Shown here: piece by piece, positions 45,466-53,762 of the stretch | Layout: every line of letters begins with the position of its first letter | Numbering within the stretch: position 1 is the first letter of the stretch | Source of the DNA: CAVYGM01 sp963768025 | GTDB taxonomy: Bacteria > Bacteroidota > Bacteroidia > Cytophagales > Spirosomataceae | NCBI GenBank assembly: GCA_963768025.1 | Contig: CAVYGM010000026.1 | Location: 526,932 to 590,931 of the forward strand | Length of the DNA stretch: 64,000 bases | Direction: 5' to 3' | Notes under the pieces: generated by a model | Told to the model about the DNA's origin: nothing | The model's input: the letters and a program-made list of their open reading frames with translations, nothing else | Databases searched by the model: none | Made by a program: the position numbers and the translations under genes

Positions 45466-46462
45466 ATTTTGTACTCAATTTATTCTTCCAGATCAAGACC
45501 AGTCCAACTAAGACCGGTCCCATAATGTTAATAAGCCAAATAAGAAACGTAGCCGCTACAACTTTTTCGGAAGAAAGCTGATAAGGCTCAAAGACGTATA
45601 GAGCCGTAAATTCTCTAACACCTAAATCACCGATTACATTCACCACCGGAAGAATAGTTTTGGTCAGGAGAATGAGTCCTACGCAGGCAGCCAACGTAGT
45701 GGTAGGTATGGAGAATTGAAAAAGGGATAAAGCTAATGTGAATTGGAGGACAAATACCAGGTACCGAACCTGCCCTACCAGCAGAGCAGTACCCAGTTCT
45801 TTGCCCGAATAGTGTTTAACCACCTGCACGTTTTTTTTAAGCTTTATCGCCCAGCCCCGCTTCGATTTCCAATTGACCAACTCAAATCTGAAAACGCCGA
45901 CCAGTAAGCCTGCTAAGAGGATTGCGATGAGAAAGGAGGATATCGCCAACCGTATTTCGGAGGAAAGGGCTAGTGACGGGGAGGCGATATACCAACTGAC
46001 GGCGCCTCCCACGATGGAAACGTAAAATTGGATGCCGTTGGAAATAAGGGCCGCACCCAAGGTTCGTAGCCGGTTTTTGGCGTGCAGCGAGGCGATACGT
46101 CCGATGGTGTCACCGAGCTGGGCGGGTACCGCGAGCCCCACCGCCAGGCCAATGAGGGTACTTTTCAACGCCTCCCGGTAGGAAATAAGCACTGCTTTTT
46201 GGGCAAGCAGCTTCCATTTCCAGGCTTCCAGCATCCAGTTCAGGGGGACAAGCGCTCCGATAAGAAGAAGTTTGAGCCCGTTATCCGATCGGAAAACGGA
46301 AGTTAGAACGGAATAAATTTCCTCGACTCCTTTATTTTCCCGGTTGATCACCGAATATAGGTAGCTGACAATCAAAAGCGTCGTGATCAACTTGGCTACC
46401 TTCCACCATTTCGATTTCCGTGATCTTTCTTTTGGTGGGATCAGTTGTTTATCTTGCAGCAT
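45458..46462 (-). CDS. Flippase-like membrane protein (LPG synthase TM/UPF0104 family)
   Basis: An intact 334-residue protein with about eight membrane helices of the lysylphosphatidylglycerol-synthase TM-region (AglD2/MprF-like flippase) family. The motif GLAVGLAVPAQLGDTIGRIASLHAKN and the late segment VVNVIGDLGVREFTALYVF are characteristic. MprF-type proteins of this fold move lipids across the inner membrane. Here a role in flipping or supplying a lipid-linked sugar fits the two glycosyltransferases and deacetylase that follow. Its ATG (46460-46462) shares the sequence CATG with the ruvC start on the other strand. Confidence 0.9.
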   Translation of the reverse strand: MLQDKQLIPPKERSRKSKWWKVAKLITTLLIVSYLYSVINRENKGVEEIYSVLTSVFRSDNGLKLLLIGALVPLNWMLEAWKWKLLAQKAVLISYREALKSTLIGLAVGLAVPAQLGDTIGRIASLHAKNRLRTLGAALISNGIQFYVSIVGGAVSWYIASPSLALSSEIRLAISSFLIAILLAGLLVGVFRFELVNWKSKRGWAIKLKKNVQVVKHYSGKELGTALLVGQVRYLVFVLQFTLALSLFQFSIPTTTLAACVGLILLTKTILPVVNVIGDLGVREFTALYVFEPYQLSSEKVVAATFLIWLINIMGPVLVGLVLIWKNKLSTKYV

Positions 46463-47054
46463 GATGAGTGCAACAGAGCCAATTAAAAGCGAGAAAATTA
46501 TCCTTGGTGTAGATCCAGGAACCCAGGTATTAGGCTACGGGGTGATCAGCATAATCAACCACAAGATTGAATTGATTCAATACGGGGTGATTAAGTTGAA
46601 CAAATATACGACCCACGAACTTAAATTAAAGAAAATCTTTGAGCGGTTGAGCCAGCTCATTGAAGAGTACCTGCCCGACGAAATGGCCATTGAAGATCCG
46701 TTTTACGGAAAAAATGCCCAATCCATGCTCAAATTAGGCCGGGCCCAGGGGGTAGCGATGGCCGCCGCCCTGGCCAGGGATATTCCTATCGTAGAATACT
46801 CCCCAAAGAAAGTGAAGCAGTCGGTAACTGGCAACGGAAATGCCTCCAAGGAACAAGTAGCCTACATGCTGGAAAAAATTCTGAACATGGAGCTAAGCCG
46901 GGAATTTATGGACGCAACGGATGGCATCGCCATCGCCATTTGCCACCATTTTCACTTGAATTCTCCGGCTTCTACCTCTTCAATTTCTTCCAAAAAAGAT
47001 AAAAAAGGCGGATGGGGAGCCTTCGTCAGCGAAAACCCGAATCGGGTAAAATAA
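46461..47054 (+). CDS. ruvC: Crossover junction endodeoxyribonuclease RuvC
   Basis: It resolves Holliday junctions with RuvAB. The catalytic acids are visible: D in ILGVDPGTQVLGYG, E in MAIEDPFYGKNAQS, and two Asp in MDATDGIAIAICHH. Length is ~198 residues. The start is ATG 46461 or 46464 (MMSATEP); the longer frame from 46383 would run into the divergent flippase gene and adds nothing conserved. The C-terminal ~25 residues (Ser- and Lys-rich) extend beyond the nuclease domain. ruvA and ruvB are not in the window. Confidence 0.94.
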   Translation: MMSATEPIKSEKIILGVDPGTQVLGYGVISIINHKIELIQYGVIKLNKYTTHELKLKKIFERLSQLIEEYLPDEMAIEDPFYGKNAQSMLKLGRAQGVAMAAALARDIPIVEYSPKKVKQSVTGNGNASKEQVAYMLEKILNMELSREFMDATDGIAIAICHHFHLNSPASTSSISSKKDKKGGWGAFVSENPNRVK

Positions 47055-47056
47055 CG

Positions 47057-49066
47057 TTAGCCTAGTAACGCCAGGGCAGCTTCCACATCCTGAACCGGCA
47101 ATTGGCAGGTTTTGTTGAAGCAAACATAAATAGCCGTTTTTCCATTAATCGCGGTGCGGTTTTCCAATAAGGGTAAATCGGAAGTGAGGGCCGTCCCGGC
47201 CATCACTTTATTGGGAATAAAAAACCGGTCGAAATCTTTCCTTAGCGTGTCGTTTTCTGGTCCCACGATCACTACTTCGGCCGTAGGAGAAGTTCTGAGG
47301 GCATACAAGGCCGCCCAGTTGGTGGCCACCTGAACTTCCGTCCCCAGCAAGCGCGTCATTCGACTGAGCATAGCGTCTACTTTTTCCAGATAGTCCGTCC
47401 GGTCCAGGAGTAGTCCTACCTGGTACAAGGCATGGGCGATAATAGAATTGGAAGACGGTATCACATTATCCATCAATTCCTTTTTCCGGGCAATCAAGTT
47501 TTCAGCGGCAGCGTGGGTGAAGAAAAATAATCCATCCTCCGCATCAAAGAAAGACGCGATGGCCCGATCAAGTACCCGCTCGCTCAACCTCAGCCATTTC
47601 TCCTCAAAGGTGATTTGGTACAGCCCCACCAGTCCGTCCGCCAGGGCGGCGTAGTCTTCCAGAAAGCCATGAATGGTAGCTTTACCGTTTTTATAACTAT
47701 GCCACAATTCGTTTTCGTCCAGGATGTGCGTTACCAAAAATTGCCCTAACCTGATGGCATTTTCCCGAATGGGTTCATCGCCCAGGGCCCGGTAGGCATC
47801 CACGAATCCCCGTAACAGCAGGCCGTTCCAGGAGGTTAGAATTTTGTCGTCCAGGCCGGGGCGGATGCGTTCACTGCGTTTTTTGGCTAGTTTTTGTAAG
47901 GCCTGATCGTACTTTTCCCTCAATCCTGCCGAATCCACGCCCCGCTGCTTGGCCGTCGTTTCAATATCCTGGGTTAAATGCAGATGATTCAGGCCGTGTT
48001 CCCAGTTTCCTTCTTCCGAAAAACCGTAAAGGGCAGCGAACCAGCCAAAATCTTCCCCAAGTATGTCACGCAATTCCGGCGCTGTCCAAACGTAAAATTT
48101 CCCCTCCACACCTTCGCTATCCGCGTCTAATGCCGAATAAAAACCGCCTTCCTCGTTCTGCATCTCGGCACAGAGCCATTCGATCGTCTGCCGAACCCGA
48201 TCGGCAAAAAGCGGATTTTTGGTGAGCGAATAGGCTTCAGAATACAGACTCACCAGTTGGGCATTGTCGTAGAGCATTTTTTCAAAATGCGGAATAAACC
48301 ATTCGTGGTCAACCGAGTACCGCGCCCAGCCACCGCCTACGTGGTCGTAAATGCCCCCCAGGGCGATGCGGGATAGTGTGAGTTCTAGGGCCGCGAGTGC
48401 TTCGGGATGTTGGGTTCGATCATAATACCGAAGCAAAAACTTATAAATGGAGGGCATCGGGAATTTCGGTGCCCGATCCGGTCCACCGGCTTGGGTATCG
48501 AAGGTTGCCTTCAAGCGGTCGAACATGCCATCCATGGCGTCGGTACTGAACTCCCTTGGGCCTCCACTCAACCCATATTTTTCCGTCTCGCTCATTTGCA
48601 AACTTGCAGCAAATCCATTCGCTGAATCTGCCAGCTCCTGATGATGGTTCCTGAACGCATTGTCAATGCTTCGTACCAACTGAACCCAATTTTTGGGTGG
48701 GAGGTAGGTGACCCCATAGAAGGGTTTGGCGTCGGGCATCAGAAAAACATTTAAGGGCCAGCCTCCCCGAACCCCCATGAGATGAACCGCATCCATATAG
48801 ATGGCGTCAATATCCGGTCGCTCCTCACGATCCACTTTGATGCATACCAGGAGGTCATTCATTACCTCAGCAATGCTTCCCTCTTCAAAGCATTCCCGCT
48901 CCATGACATGGCACCAATGGCAGGCCGAGTACCCGATACTCACCAGAATCGGTTTGTTTTCCGAGCGTGCCTTCGCTAAGGCTTCTTCCCCCCACGGATA
49001 CCAGTCCACCGGATTGTGGGCGTGTTGGAGGAGATAGGGGCTTGTTTCCTGGCTGAGTCTGTTCAT
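47057..49066 (-). CDS. Thioredoxin-domain protein of the YyaL/SPATA20 family
   Basis: An intact 669-residue protein. The N-terminal thioredoxin-like domain has YLLQHAHNPVDWYPWGEEAL and the CHWC redox motif (SACHWCHVMERECF), followed by RPDIDAIYMDAV and GGWPLNVFLMPD. The remaining ~450 residues form an (alpha/alpha)6-barrel of the six-hairpin glycosidase kind, with DEKILTSWNGLL-type (DDKILTSWNGLLLRGF) and LEDYAALADGL segments. This family is conserved from bacteria to man, and its exact function is unsettled. It is convergent with ruvC, with only 2 bp between the stops. Confidence 0.94.
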   Translation of the reverse strand: MNRLSQETSPYLLQHAHNPVDWYPWGEEALAKARSENKPILVSIGYSACHWCHVMERECFEEGSIAEVMNDLLVCIKVDREERPDIDAIYMDAVHLMGVRGGWPLNVFLMPDAKPFYGVTYLPPKNWVQLVRSIDNAFRNHHQELADSANGFAASLQMSETEKYGLSGGPREFSTDAMDGMFDRLKATFDTQAGGPDRAPKFPMPSIYKFLLRYYDRTQHPEALAALELTLSRIALGGIYDHVGGGWARYSVDHEWFIPHFEKMLYDNAQLVSLYSEAYSLTKNPLFADRVRQTIEWLCAEMQNEEGGFYSALDADSEGVEGKFYVWTAPELRDILGEDFGWFAALYGFSEEGNWEHGLNHLHLTQDIETTAKQRGVDSAGLREKYDQALQKLAKKRSERIRPGLDDKILTSWNGLLLRGFVDAYRALGDEPIRENAIRLGQFLVTHILDENELWHSYKNGKATIHGFLEDYAALADGLVGLYQITFEEKWLRLSERVLDRAIASFFDAEDGLFFFTHAAAENLIARKKELMDNVIPSSNSIIAHALYQVGLLLDRTDYLEKVDAMLSRMTRLLGTEVQVATNWAALYALRTSPTAEVVIVGPENDTLRKDFDRFFIPNKVMAGTALTSDLPLLENRTAINGKTAIYVCFNKTCQLPVQDVEAALALLG

Positions 49067-49080
49067 GGGATCAGGTGGCG

Positions 49081-50742
49081 TCAGTAAATAAGAATATGTT
49101 TTGTCAACGTGGAGGTTTCTGTGCTCACTTTAATCAGGTACGACCCTCGGGGTACCGTTGGCAGGTCGAACGTGTAGCGGAAATCGCCCAAGGTGGTGTT
49201 GGTAACATGGGTATTCAATACCGTACCTTTCAAATCCAACAACTCAAACGTCACCTTACTTTGGGGATTACGACTGGTCAAATTTACGTACACCGCTTTT
49301 TGGGTAGGGTTAGGAAAAATACTGGCCACCGAAAGGGAGGAATCCAGGGAGTTGACCACATCGGACAGATCAAACTGGCAAAGAAATACGTCCCGCCCAT
49401 TGAGGGTAATAGTTTTGGTCCACTGCTTGTACGACACAGTAAGCTGTGTTTGCTGGCTTTCGGAAGCGTAGGTGTTTTGGGCGGCTACCAAAATACGCCC
49501 GTCCTTTACTACCCCCCGCCAGATGGGGTCCCGTTTTTCCATGTGGTCCCGGGCCGATTGGGCTATTACCAGTTCGTATTCTCCGGTAAACATATCCGAG
49601 AATTTGGAGAGGCGGTACAGTCCCTTTATGAAGTACTCGTAGGCTGCGTAGTTCTGCTGCAGGGCATTCTCGAAGTAGTTGCTATCCCAAAGCCATAGAC
49701 CCTGTGCTCCGGAGAAAAATGGAAAAATAGCGGTTGCTTCGGCCATAAAGCCGGGGATGAGAGGGGTGTCAGGCGAAAAACTGTCATGGTACCGAAGCCA
49801 CACAAATGGGATAATGGGCTTGTTGCTCCACGCCCGGTTGGCCTCGATTTGGAATAGCAGGTAGGACAGGTAGTCCTTACCGAGTGGGTTTTCGTACGGA
49901 TAAAAATAATAGGCCGAAGGAGTCAGAAAATCCAGTTGATTGTAGAAACTACCCCCAATTTTTCCCCCTTCGTCCTGCAAGAGGTAGTGGGTACGTTGGG
50001 GATTCGAAGTCCAATCCTGCCAGCTGTTGCTGGGTATATTGAGCCAGGTACCCCGCACCGGCACGTCACTATAACTGCTAAGTTTGGAAGAGGACGGGAG
50101 TCCCAGGTTGCGGATAAACTTAGTGGATTCAGTGTACCACCACCTAATATCCTTTTTATATGTACTCACGAACGCATTATCCGCCAGGCTCCGGTAGCCC
50201 TGCGGTATGCGGGAGTCTTGTTTCAGGGCCAGTATATCCCGGTCGAGTTCCTGAATGCGCTCAATATCCAGGCAAATGATGTCGGCCTTGGGGTAGGGCT
50301 GATTACGTGAATCGTCGAATTGGTTAGCCAGCCCCTTCAGGTACTCGCCCCAATAGGAGCGGTAGGCGGCCGTATCGTTACCCCACGGACTTTCCAAACC
50401 CCGGATGGCCCAGGGTTGGGTATTGGACATGGTGGCCACACTGTTCCAAAGGATCGCACGGTTCTTGGCCGGCAGGGTACTGCCCTCCGGGCCGCTAAAC
50501 AGCGCAATATGGCTGAATCCGCGTCGTAGGGGTTTGGATTCGGTATCCTGAAAGCGGGGCCCGTTGTAAATTAGGGTGAAGGGGAGGGAGAATTCCGGGA
50601 ATTTATTCCATTCAATGGAATTCGTTCCGCTGACGGGAACAAATTGAAAATCAAGGGTACAACTCTGGGAAAAGCCAAACGTTGCGCTGATAATCAGGAA
50701 AATAAAAGTAATACTAATCTGGTTTGTTCCCAAAAAACGCAT
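49081..50742 (-). CDS. T9SS-secreted protein with C-terminal sorting domain, function unknown
   Basis: About 553 residues from MRFLGTNQISITFIFLIIS. The signal peptide ends near GFS, and a type A sorting domain of the type IX secretion system forms the last ~80 residues: ASIFPNPTQKAVYVNL, FELLDLKGTVLN, YLIKVSTETSTLTKHILIY. The central ~400 residues have aromatic-rich stretches and DIERIQELD, WLRYHDSF and FSGAQGLWLWDSNYF motifs, suggesting a TIM-barrel glycosidase-like fold, but no family is recognised. The product should be exported across the outer membrane. The longer frame to 50808 adds a basic stretch without a better signal. 14 bp separate it from the upstream YyaL-type gene. Confidence 0.85.
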   Translation of the reverse strand: MRFLGTNQISITFIFLIISATFGFSQSCTLDFQFVPVSGTNSIEWNKFPEFSLPFTLIYNGPRFQDTESKPLRRGFSHIALFSGPEGSTLPAKNRAILWNSVATMSNTQPWAIRGLESPWGNDTAAYRSYWGEYLKGLANQFDDSRNQPYPKADIICLDIERIQELDRDILALKQDSRIPQGYRSLADNAFVSTYKKDIRWWYTESTKFIRNLGLPSSSKLSSYSDVPVRGTWLNIPSNSWQDWTSNPQRTHYLLQDEGGKIGGSFYNQLDFLTPSAYYFYPYENPLGKDYLSYLLFQIEANRAWSNKPIIPFVWLRYHDSFSPDTPLIPGFMAEATAIFPFFSGAQGLWLWDSNYFENALQQNYAAYEYFIKGLYRLSKFSDMFTGEYELVIAQSARDHMEKRDPIWRGVVKDGRILVAAQNTYASESQQTQLTVSYKQWTKTITLNGRDVFLCQFDLSDVVNSLDSSLSVASIFPNPTQKAVYVNLTSRNPQSKVTFELLDLKGTVLNTHVTNTTLGDFRYTFDLPTVPRGSYLIKVSTETSTLTKHILIY

Positions 50743-50775
50743 ACAGGCCTGTATTTTTTGTCGTCTCAATTTCGT

Positions 50776-50783
50776 TACTTTTG
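50776..50783 (+). promoter_or_regulatory. -7 promoter element of the small lipoprotein gene
   Basis: TACTTTTG matches TAnnTTTG and is 48 nt before the lipoprotein ATG at 50832. The nearest TTG lies only 15 nt upstream, so the -33 element is doubtful. Confidence 0.45.
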
Positions 50784-50831
50784 CAAATAACCGTACCAAC
50801 ACCCGCAATCCCTAATCAAACCGATTGAATT

Positions 50832-51287
50832 ATGAATCCCATACTCAACAGATTGGCAGTCGCTATTGTTGCCCTGATAATTTTTTCGTGCCAGGAAAAA
50901 ACCGATCCTGAACCACAAACGATTCAGACAAAAGGGGAGGTACTCATCAACAATCCCTGGCGATTGATGAGCGTAACGGACGCCTCCGGGAACTCGATTC
51001 CCCAGAACCAGCTCAGCCTTGAAACCACGGCAATTTACTTTTTTGACATTCAGTTTTTTGATAATAACGTTACCAAAGCCCTCGATCGTGTTTCGCGGCA
51101 AGTCGTAAACGGGGGAACCTGGTACCTGATCGAGGAAGGTAAGGTGCTGGATATTGAGGTAAGTCAGTTTAAAGGCAAATTTGGGGTTAAGGAACTGACC
51201 CGTTCCAAAATGATCCTGACCAATAAAATTCCGGTGAATGGTTCTTCCCAGGAAGCAAATCTGATTTTTGAACCCATCATCAAATAG
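50832..51287 (+). CDS. Small lipoprotein of unknown function
   Basis: An intact 151-residue protein with a lipoprotein signal (LAVAIVALIIFSC, cysteine near residue 20). The mature part has beta-rich segments: NPWRLMSVTDASGNSIP, AIYFFDIQFFDNN, GGTWYLIEEGKVLDI and LTRSKMILTNKIP. The layout resembles lipocalin-like single-domain lipoproteins of Bacteroidota, but no named family is recognised. It should be anchored in the outer membrane or periplasm. It is divergent from the T9SS cargo gene, ~90 bp apart. Confidence 0.82.
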   Translation: MNPILNRLAVAIVALIIFSCQEKTDPEPQTIQTKGEVLINNPWRLMSVTDASGNSIPQNQLSLETTAIYFFDIQFFDNNVTKALDRVSRQVVNGGTWYLIEEGKVLDIEVSQFKGKFGVKELTRSKMILTNKIPVNGSSQEANLIFEPIIK

Positions 51288-51310
51288 CTTAAAAATTAGT
51301 ACAAATGCGG

Positions 51311-51338
51311 GCGGCGGAGATTTCTGCCGCTTTTTTTG
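51311..51338 (+). terminator. Rho-independent terminator after the lipoprotein gene
   Basis: GCGGC and GCCGC with an inner AGA/TCT stem (two bulged G), followed by seven T, 24 bp after the stop. Confidence 0.75.
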
Positions 51339-51422
51339 TGGAATTATGTGCTTATTTTGTAATGTTTTTGAATTGTCTTTTAGGCAATACCCTTTCTAAC
51401 CATTTTATTCTTACTTATAACT

Positions 51423-52220
51423 ATGTCAGTTTCAATCAAAACCTTTGCTCTTGGTATCGCTATGCTGGGTGCAGTTTCCAGCGAGGCCTTCGCTCAGGAG
51501 GTGCCCAAACCCGGTAAAATGACCCCGGATATGACCGAATTTTGGGAACCTGAGGTAAAAACCGTTACGGCTCCTCCGAATAATGCTGCCCCTTCTGATG
51601 CCCTCGTGTTGTTCGATGGTTCCAATCTCAATCAGTGGGTATCCGTCAACGATCCCGCCAAGCCGGCAGGCTGGACGGTAAGCGATGGGACATTTACGGT
51701 TAAAAAAGGTACCGGAAACATTCAGACAAAAGAGTCCTTTCTGGATTATCAGATGCACATAGAATGGAAAATTCCGTCTTCCATTACCGGCAAAGGGCAA
51801 GGCCGAGGAAACAGCGGCTTGTTTTTGTCCTCCATTGGCAAAGGTGACGCGGGCTACGAATTGCAGATCCTGGATTCTTACAACAACCGGACGTACGCCA
51901 ACGGCCAATCGGGCAGTATTTACAAGCAGTTCCCTCCCCTCAAAAACCCCACCCGGCCTCCCGGTGAATGGAACGTTTACGACATAATTTTTACGGCTCC
52001 TCGGTTTAAGGAAGATGGATCCCTGTTTTCTCCGGCGCACGTAACGGTGCTGTTTAATGGAGTGGTGGTGCAAAACGATACCGAACTGAGAGGACCTACT
52101 CAGTATATCGGTTTGCCCACGTACGACAAGCCGCACGGCAAAGCACCCATCAAATTGCAAGATCACGGAGATCCCAGCGAACCGATTAGTTACCGGAATA
52201 TCTGGATTAGAAATTTATAA
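51423..52220 (+). CDS. Secreted DUF1080 (3-keto-disaccharide hydrolase-like) protein
   Basis: An intact 265-residue protein with a signal peptide (MSVSIKTFALGIAMLGAVSS...AFA) and one DUF1080 jelly-roll domain: LVLFDGSNLNQWVS, FTVKKGTGNIQTKESFLDYQ, GRGNSGLFLSS, YELQILDSYNNRTY, GQSGSIYKQFPPL and DHGDPSEPISYRNIWIRNL. Members of this family hydrolyse 3-keto-glucosides or bind carbohydrate. With GSDH- and Gfo/Idh-type oxidoreductases elsewhere in the window, it fits oxidation-based disaccharide breakdown, but they are not co-located. Confidence 0.93.
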   Translation: MSVSIKTFALGIAMLGAVSSEAFAQEVPKPGKMTPDMTEFWEPEVKTVTAPPNNAAPSDALVLFDGSNLNQWVSVNDPAKPAGWTVSDGTFTVKKGTGNIQTKESFLDYQMHIEWKIPSSITGKGQGRGNSGLFLSSIGKGDAGYELQILDSYNNRTYANGQSGSIYKQFPPLKNPTRPPGEWNVYDIIFTAPRFKEDGSLFSPAHVTVLFNGVVVQNDTELRGPTQYIGLPTYDKPHGKAPIKLQDHGDPSEPISYRNIWIRNL

Positions 52221-52232
52221 GGATTTAATTTC

Positions 52233-52270
52233 AGGAGTGCATGACCTTATCCTTTCGGTCATGCGCTCCT
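52233..52270 (+). terminator. Rho-independent terminator after the DUF1080 gene
   Basis: AGGAGTGCATGACC pairs with GGTCATGCGCTCCT (one mismatch), 12 bp after the stop. The T-run is weak, so it may be bidirectional or partial. Confidence 0.7.
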
Positions 52271-52301
52271 TTGTTGCATAAAAACTTCACCAAACACCCT
52301 C

Positions 52302-53600
52302 ATGAAAAAAAACGATCGCCGCACCATTAATGCCTGGTGTATGTATGATTGGGCTAATTCTGTTCACGCCCTGGTAATCGTTTCCAGTATTTTTCCGGTG
52401 TATTTCAGCGCTACTGCCCTCAACGCGCAAGGGGGGGACGTCATTGATTTTTTAGGAATTTCGATCAAGAGTTCCGTTTTATTTTCCTACTCCGTTTCCT
52501 TCGCCTTCCTGGTGGTCGTACTTCTGATTCCTTTTTGTACGGCTATTGCGGATTATACCGGGAGGAAAAAAATGTTCATGAAGATTTTCTGCTATTCAGG
52601 GGCCACCTGTTGTGCACTGCTCTTTTTCTTCACCCGTGACACCATTACGTTTTCGGTCATTGCCTTCATTTTTAGCCTGATCGGGTGGAGTGGCAGCATC
52701 GTGTTCTATAATTCCTTTCTGCCCGAAATCGCCACCGAAGATAATTTTGACCGGTACAGTGCCCGGGGTTTTTCCTATGGGCTACCTTGGTAGCGTACTC
52801 TTCTGGTGTTTAACCTGACATGGTGCTTTTCCCCGAGAAGTACGGCATTGTGACAAAAGCATGCCCGCCCGAATTTCCTTTCTGACCGTTGGGGTCTGGT
52901 GGGTTGTTTTTGCCCAGATCCCGTTCCGGTACCTGCCCGCAATACATTCGGCGAAAAAGCCCAAAGGCAATTGGCTGTTCAATGGCTTTAAAGAATTAAA
53001 AAAAGTGTATGGGCAGCTTCGCGAACAGACAATCTGCCGCGTTCCTGATCGCCTTTTTTGTATTTAACATGGCCGTTCAGACGGTGATGTATGTAGCAAC
53101 GATTTTTGGGCAGTGATGAATTAAAACTACCGTGGCCAAAGTCTGATTATCACGATTTTGCTGATTCATTGGTGGCTATTACCGGGCGCTTACGGCTTCT
53201 CCCGCTTGTCGGAACGAATTGGGAATACCTACGCACTCATGACGGCGGTGTTGATCTGGATTGTCGTCTGCGCTGGTGCCTACTATGTTCAAACCCAATC
53301 GCAGTTTTTCGTGCTGGCGGGTGTAGTGGGCTTGGTAATGGGCGGCATTCAATCGCTATCAAGGTCGACCTATTCCAAACTCATTCCGGCGCACCACCGA
53401 TACGGCCTCTTATTTTAGTTTTTACGATGTAACCGAGAAAATCATCCATCGTTATTCGGCACGCTGATTTATGGCCTGATCGAACAATTAACGGGGAGTA
53501 TGCGAAATTCGATACTGGCTCTGTTAGTGCTGTTTATCGTTGGATTGCGTGCTCTTATGGCGCATTCCTTCACAAAAAGTTTATCGATATCGTTTGGACA
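52302..53600 (+). pseudogene. MFS transporter (UMF1/Atg22-like), at least six frameshifts
   Basis: The start MKKNDRRTINAWCMYDWANSV, with the first membrane segments and CTAIADYTGRKKMFMKIF, is characteristic of UMF1-type MFS transporters. The remaining conserved segments (ISFLTVGVWWVVFAQIPF, FLIAFFVFNMAVQTVMY, GAYGFSRLSERIGNTY, GIQSLSRSTYSKLIP and FYDVTEKI) are spread over all three frames, with breaks near 52780, 52840, 53010, 53115, 53190, 53400 and 53450. The full protein would be ~430 residues with 12 helices. The density of breaks is much higher than in most genes of the window. Real decay is therefore possible, but a low-quality stretch of assembly would look the same. Confidence 0.75.
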
Positions 53601-53623
53601 GTCCGGGAAATTTTGTATATTTG
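53593..53623 (+). promoter_or_regulatory. Bacteroidota-type promoter of tRNA-Val
   Basis: TTTG (53593-53596) and TATATTTG (53616-53623) are separated by exactly 19 nt. The predicted start is ~8-10 nt before the tRNA. It overlaps the end of the MFS remnant. Confidence 0.87.
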
Positions 53624-53637
53624 CGGCACTTCGCAAT

Positions 53638-53712
53638 AGGATGTTAGCTCAGTTGGTTCAGAGCGCCGCCTTGACAGGGCGGAGGTCAGCGGTTCGAGCC
53701 CGCTACGTCCTA
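53638..53712 (+). tRNA. tRNA-Val (anticodon GAC)
   Basis: A 75-nt tRNA. The acceptor stem AGGATGT pairs with ACGTCCT, with A as discriminator. The anticodon stem CCGCC/GGCGG encloses TTGACAG, giving anticodon GAC for valine GUC/GUU. D-loop TTGGTTCAGA and T-arm AGCGGTTCGAGCCCGCT are normal. CCA is not encoded. Confidence 0.96.
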
Positions 53713-53725
53713 CAATTTTGTAGGT

Positions 53726-53762
53726 AAATGCCTGTAAGTTAGCTGCTTGCAGGCATTTTTAT
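53726..53762 (+). terminator. Rho-independent terminator after tRNA-Val
   Basis: AATGCCTGTAAG pairs with CTTGCAGGCATT (one mismatch) and ends in a T-run. Its end overlaps the stop of the convergent SGNH-type gene. Confidence 0.85.
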
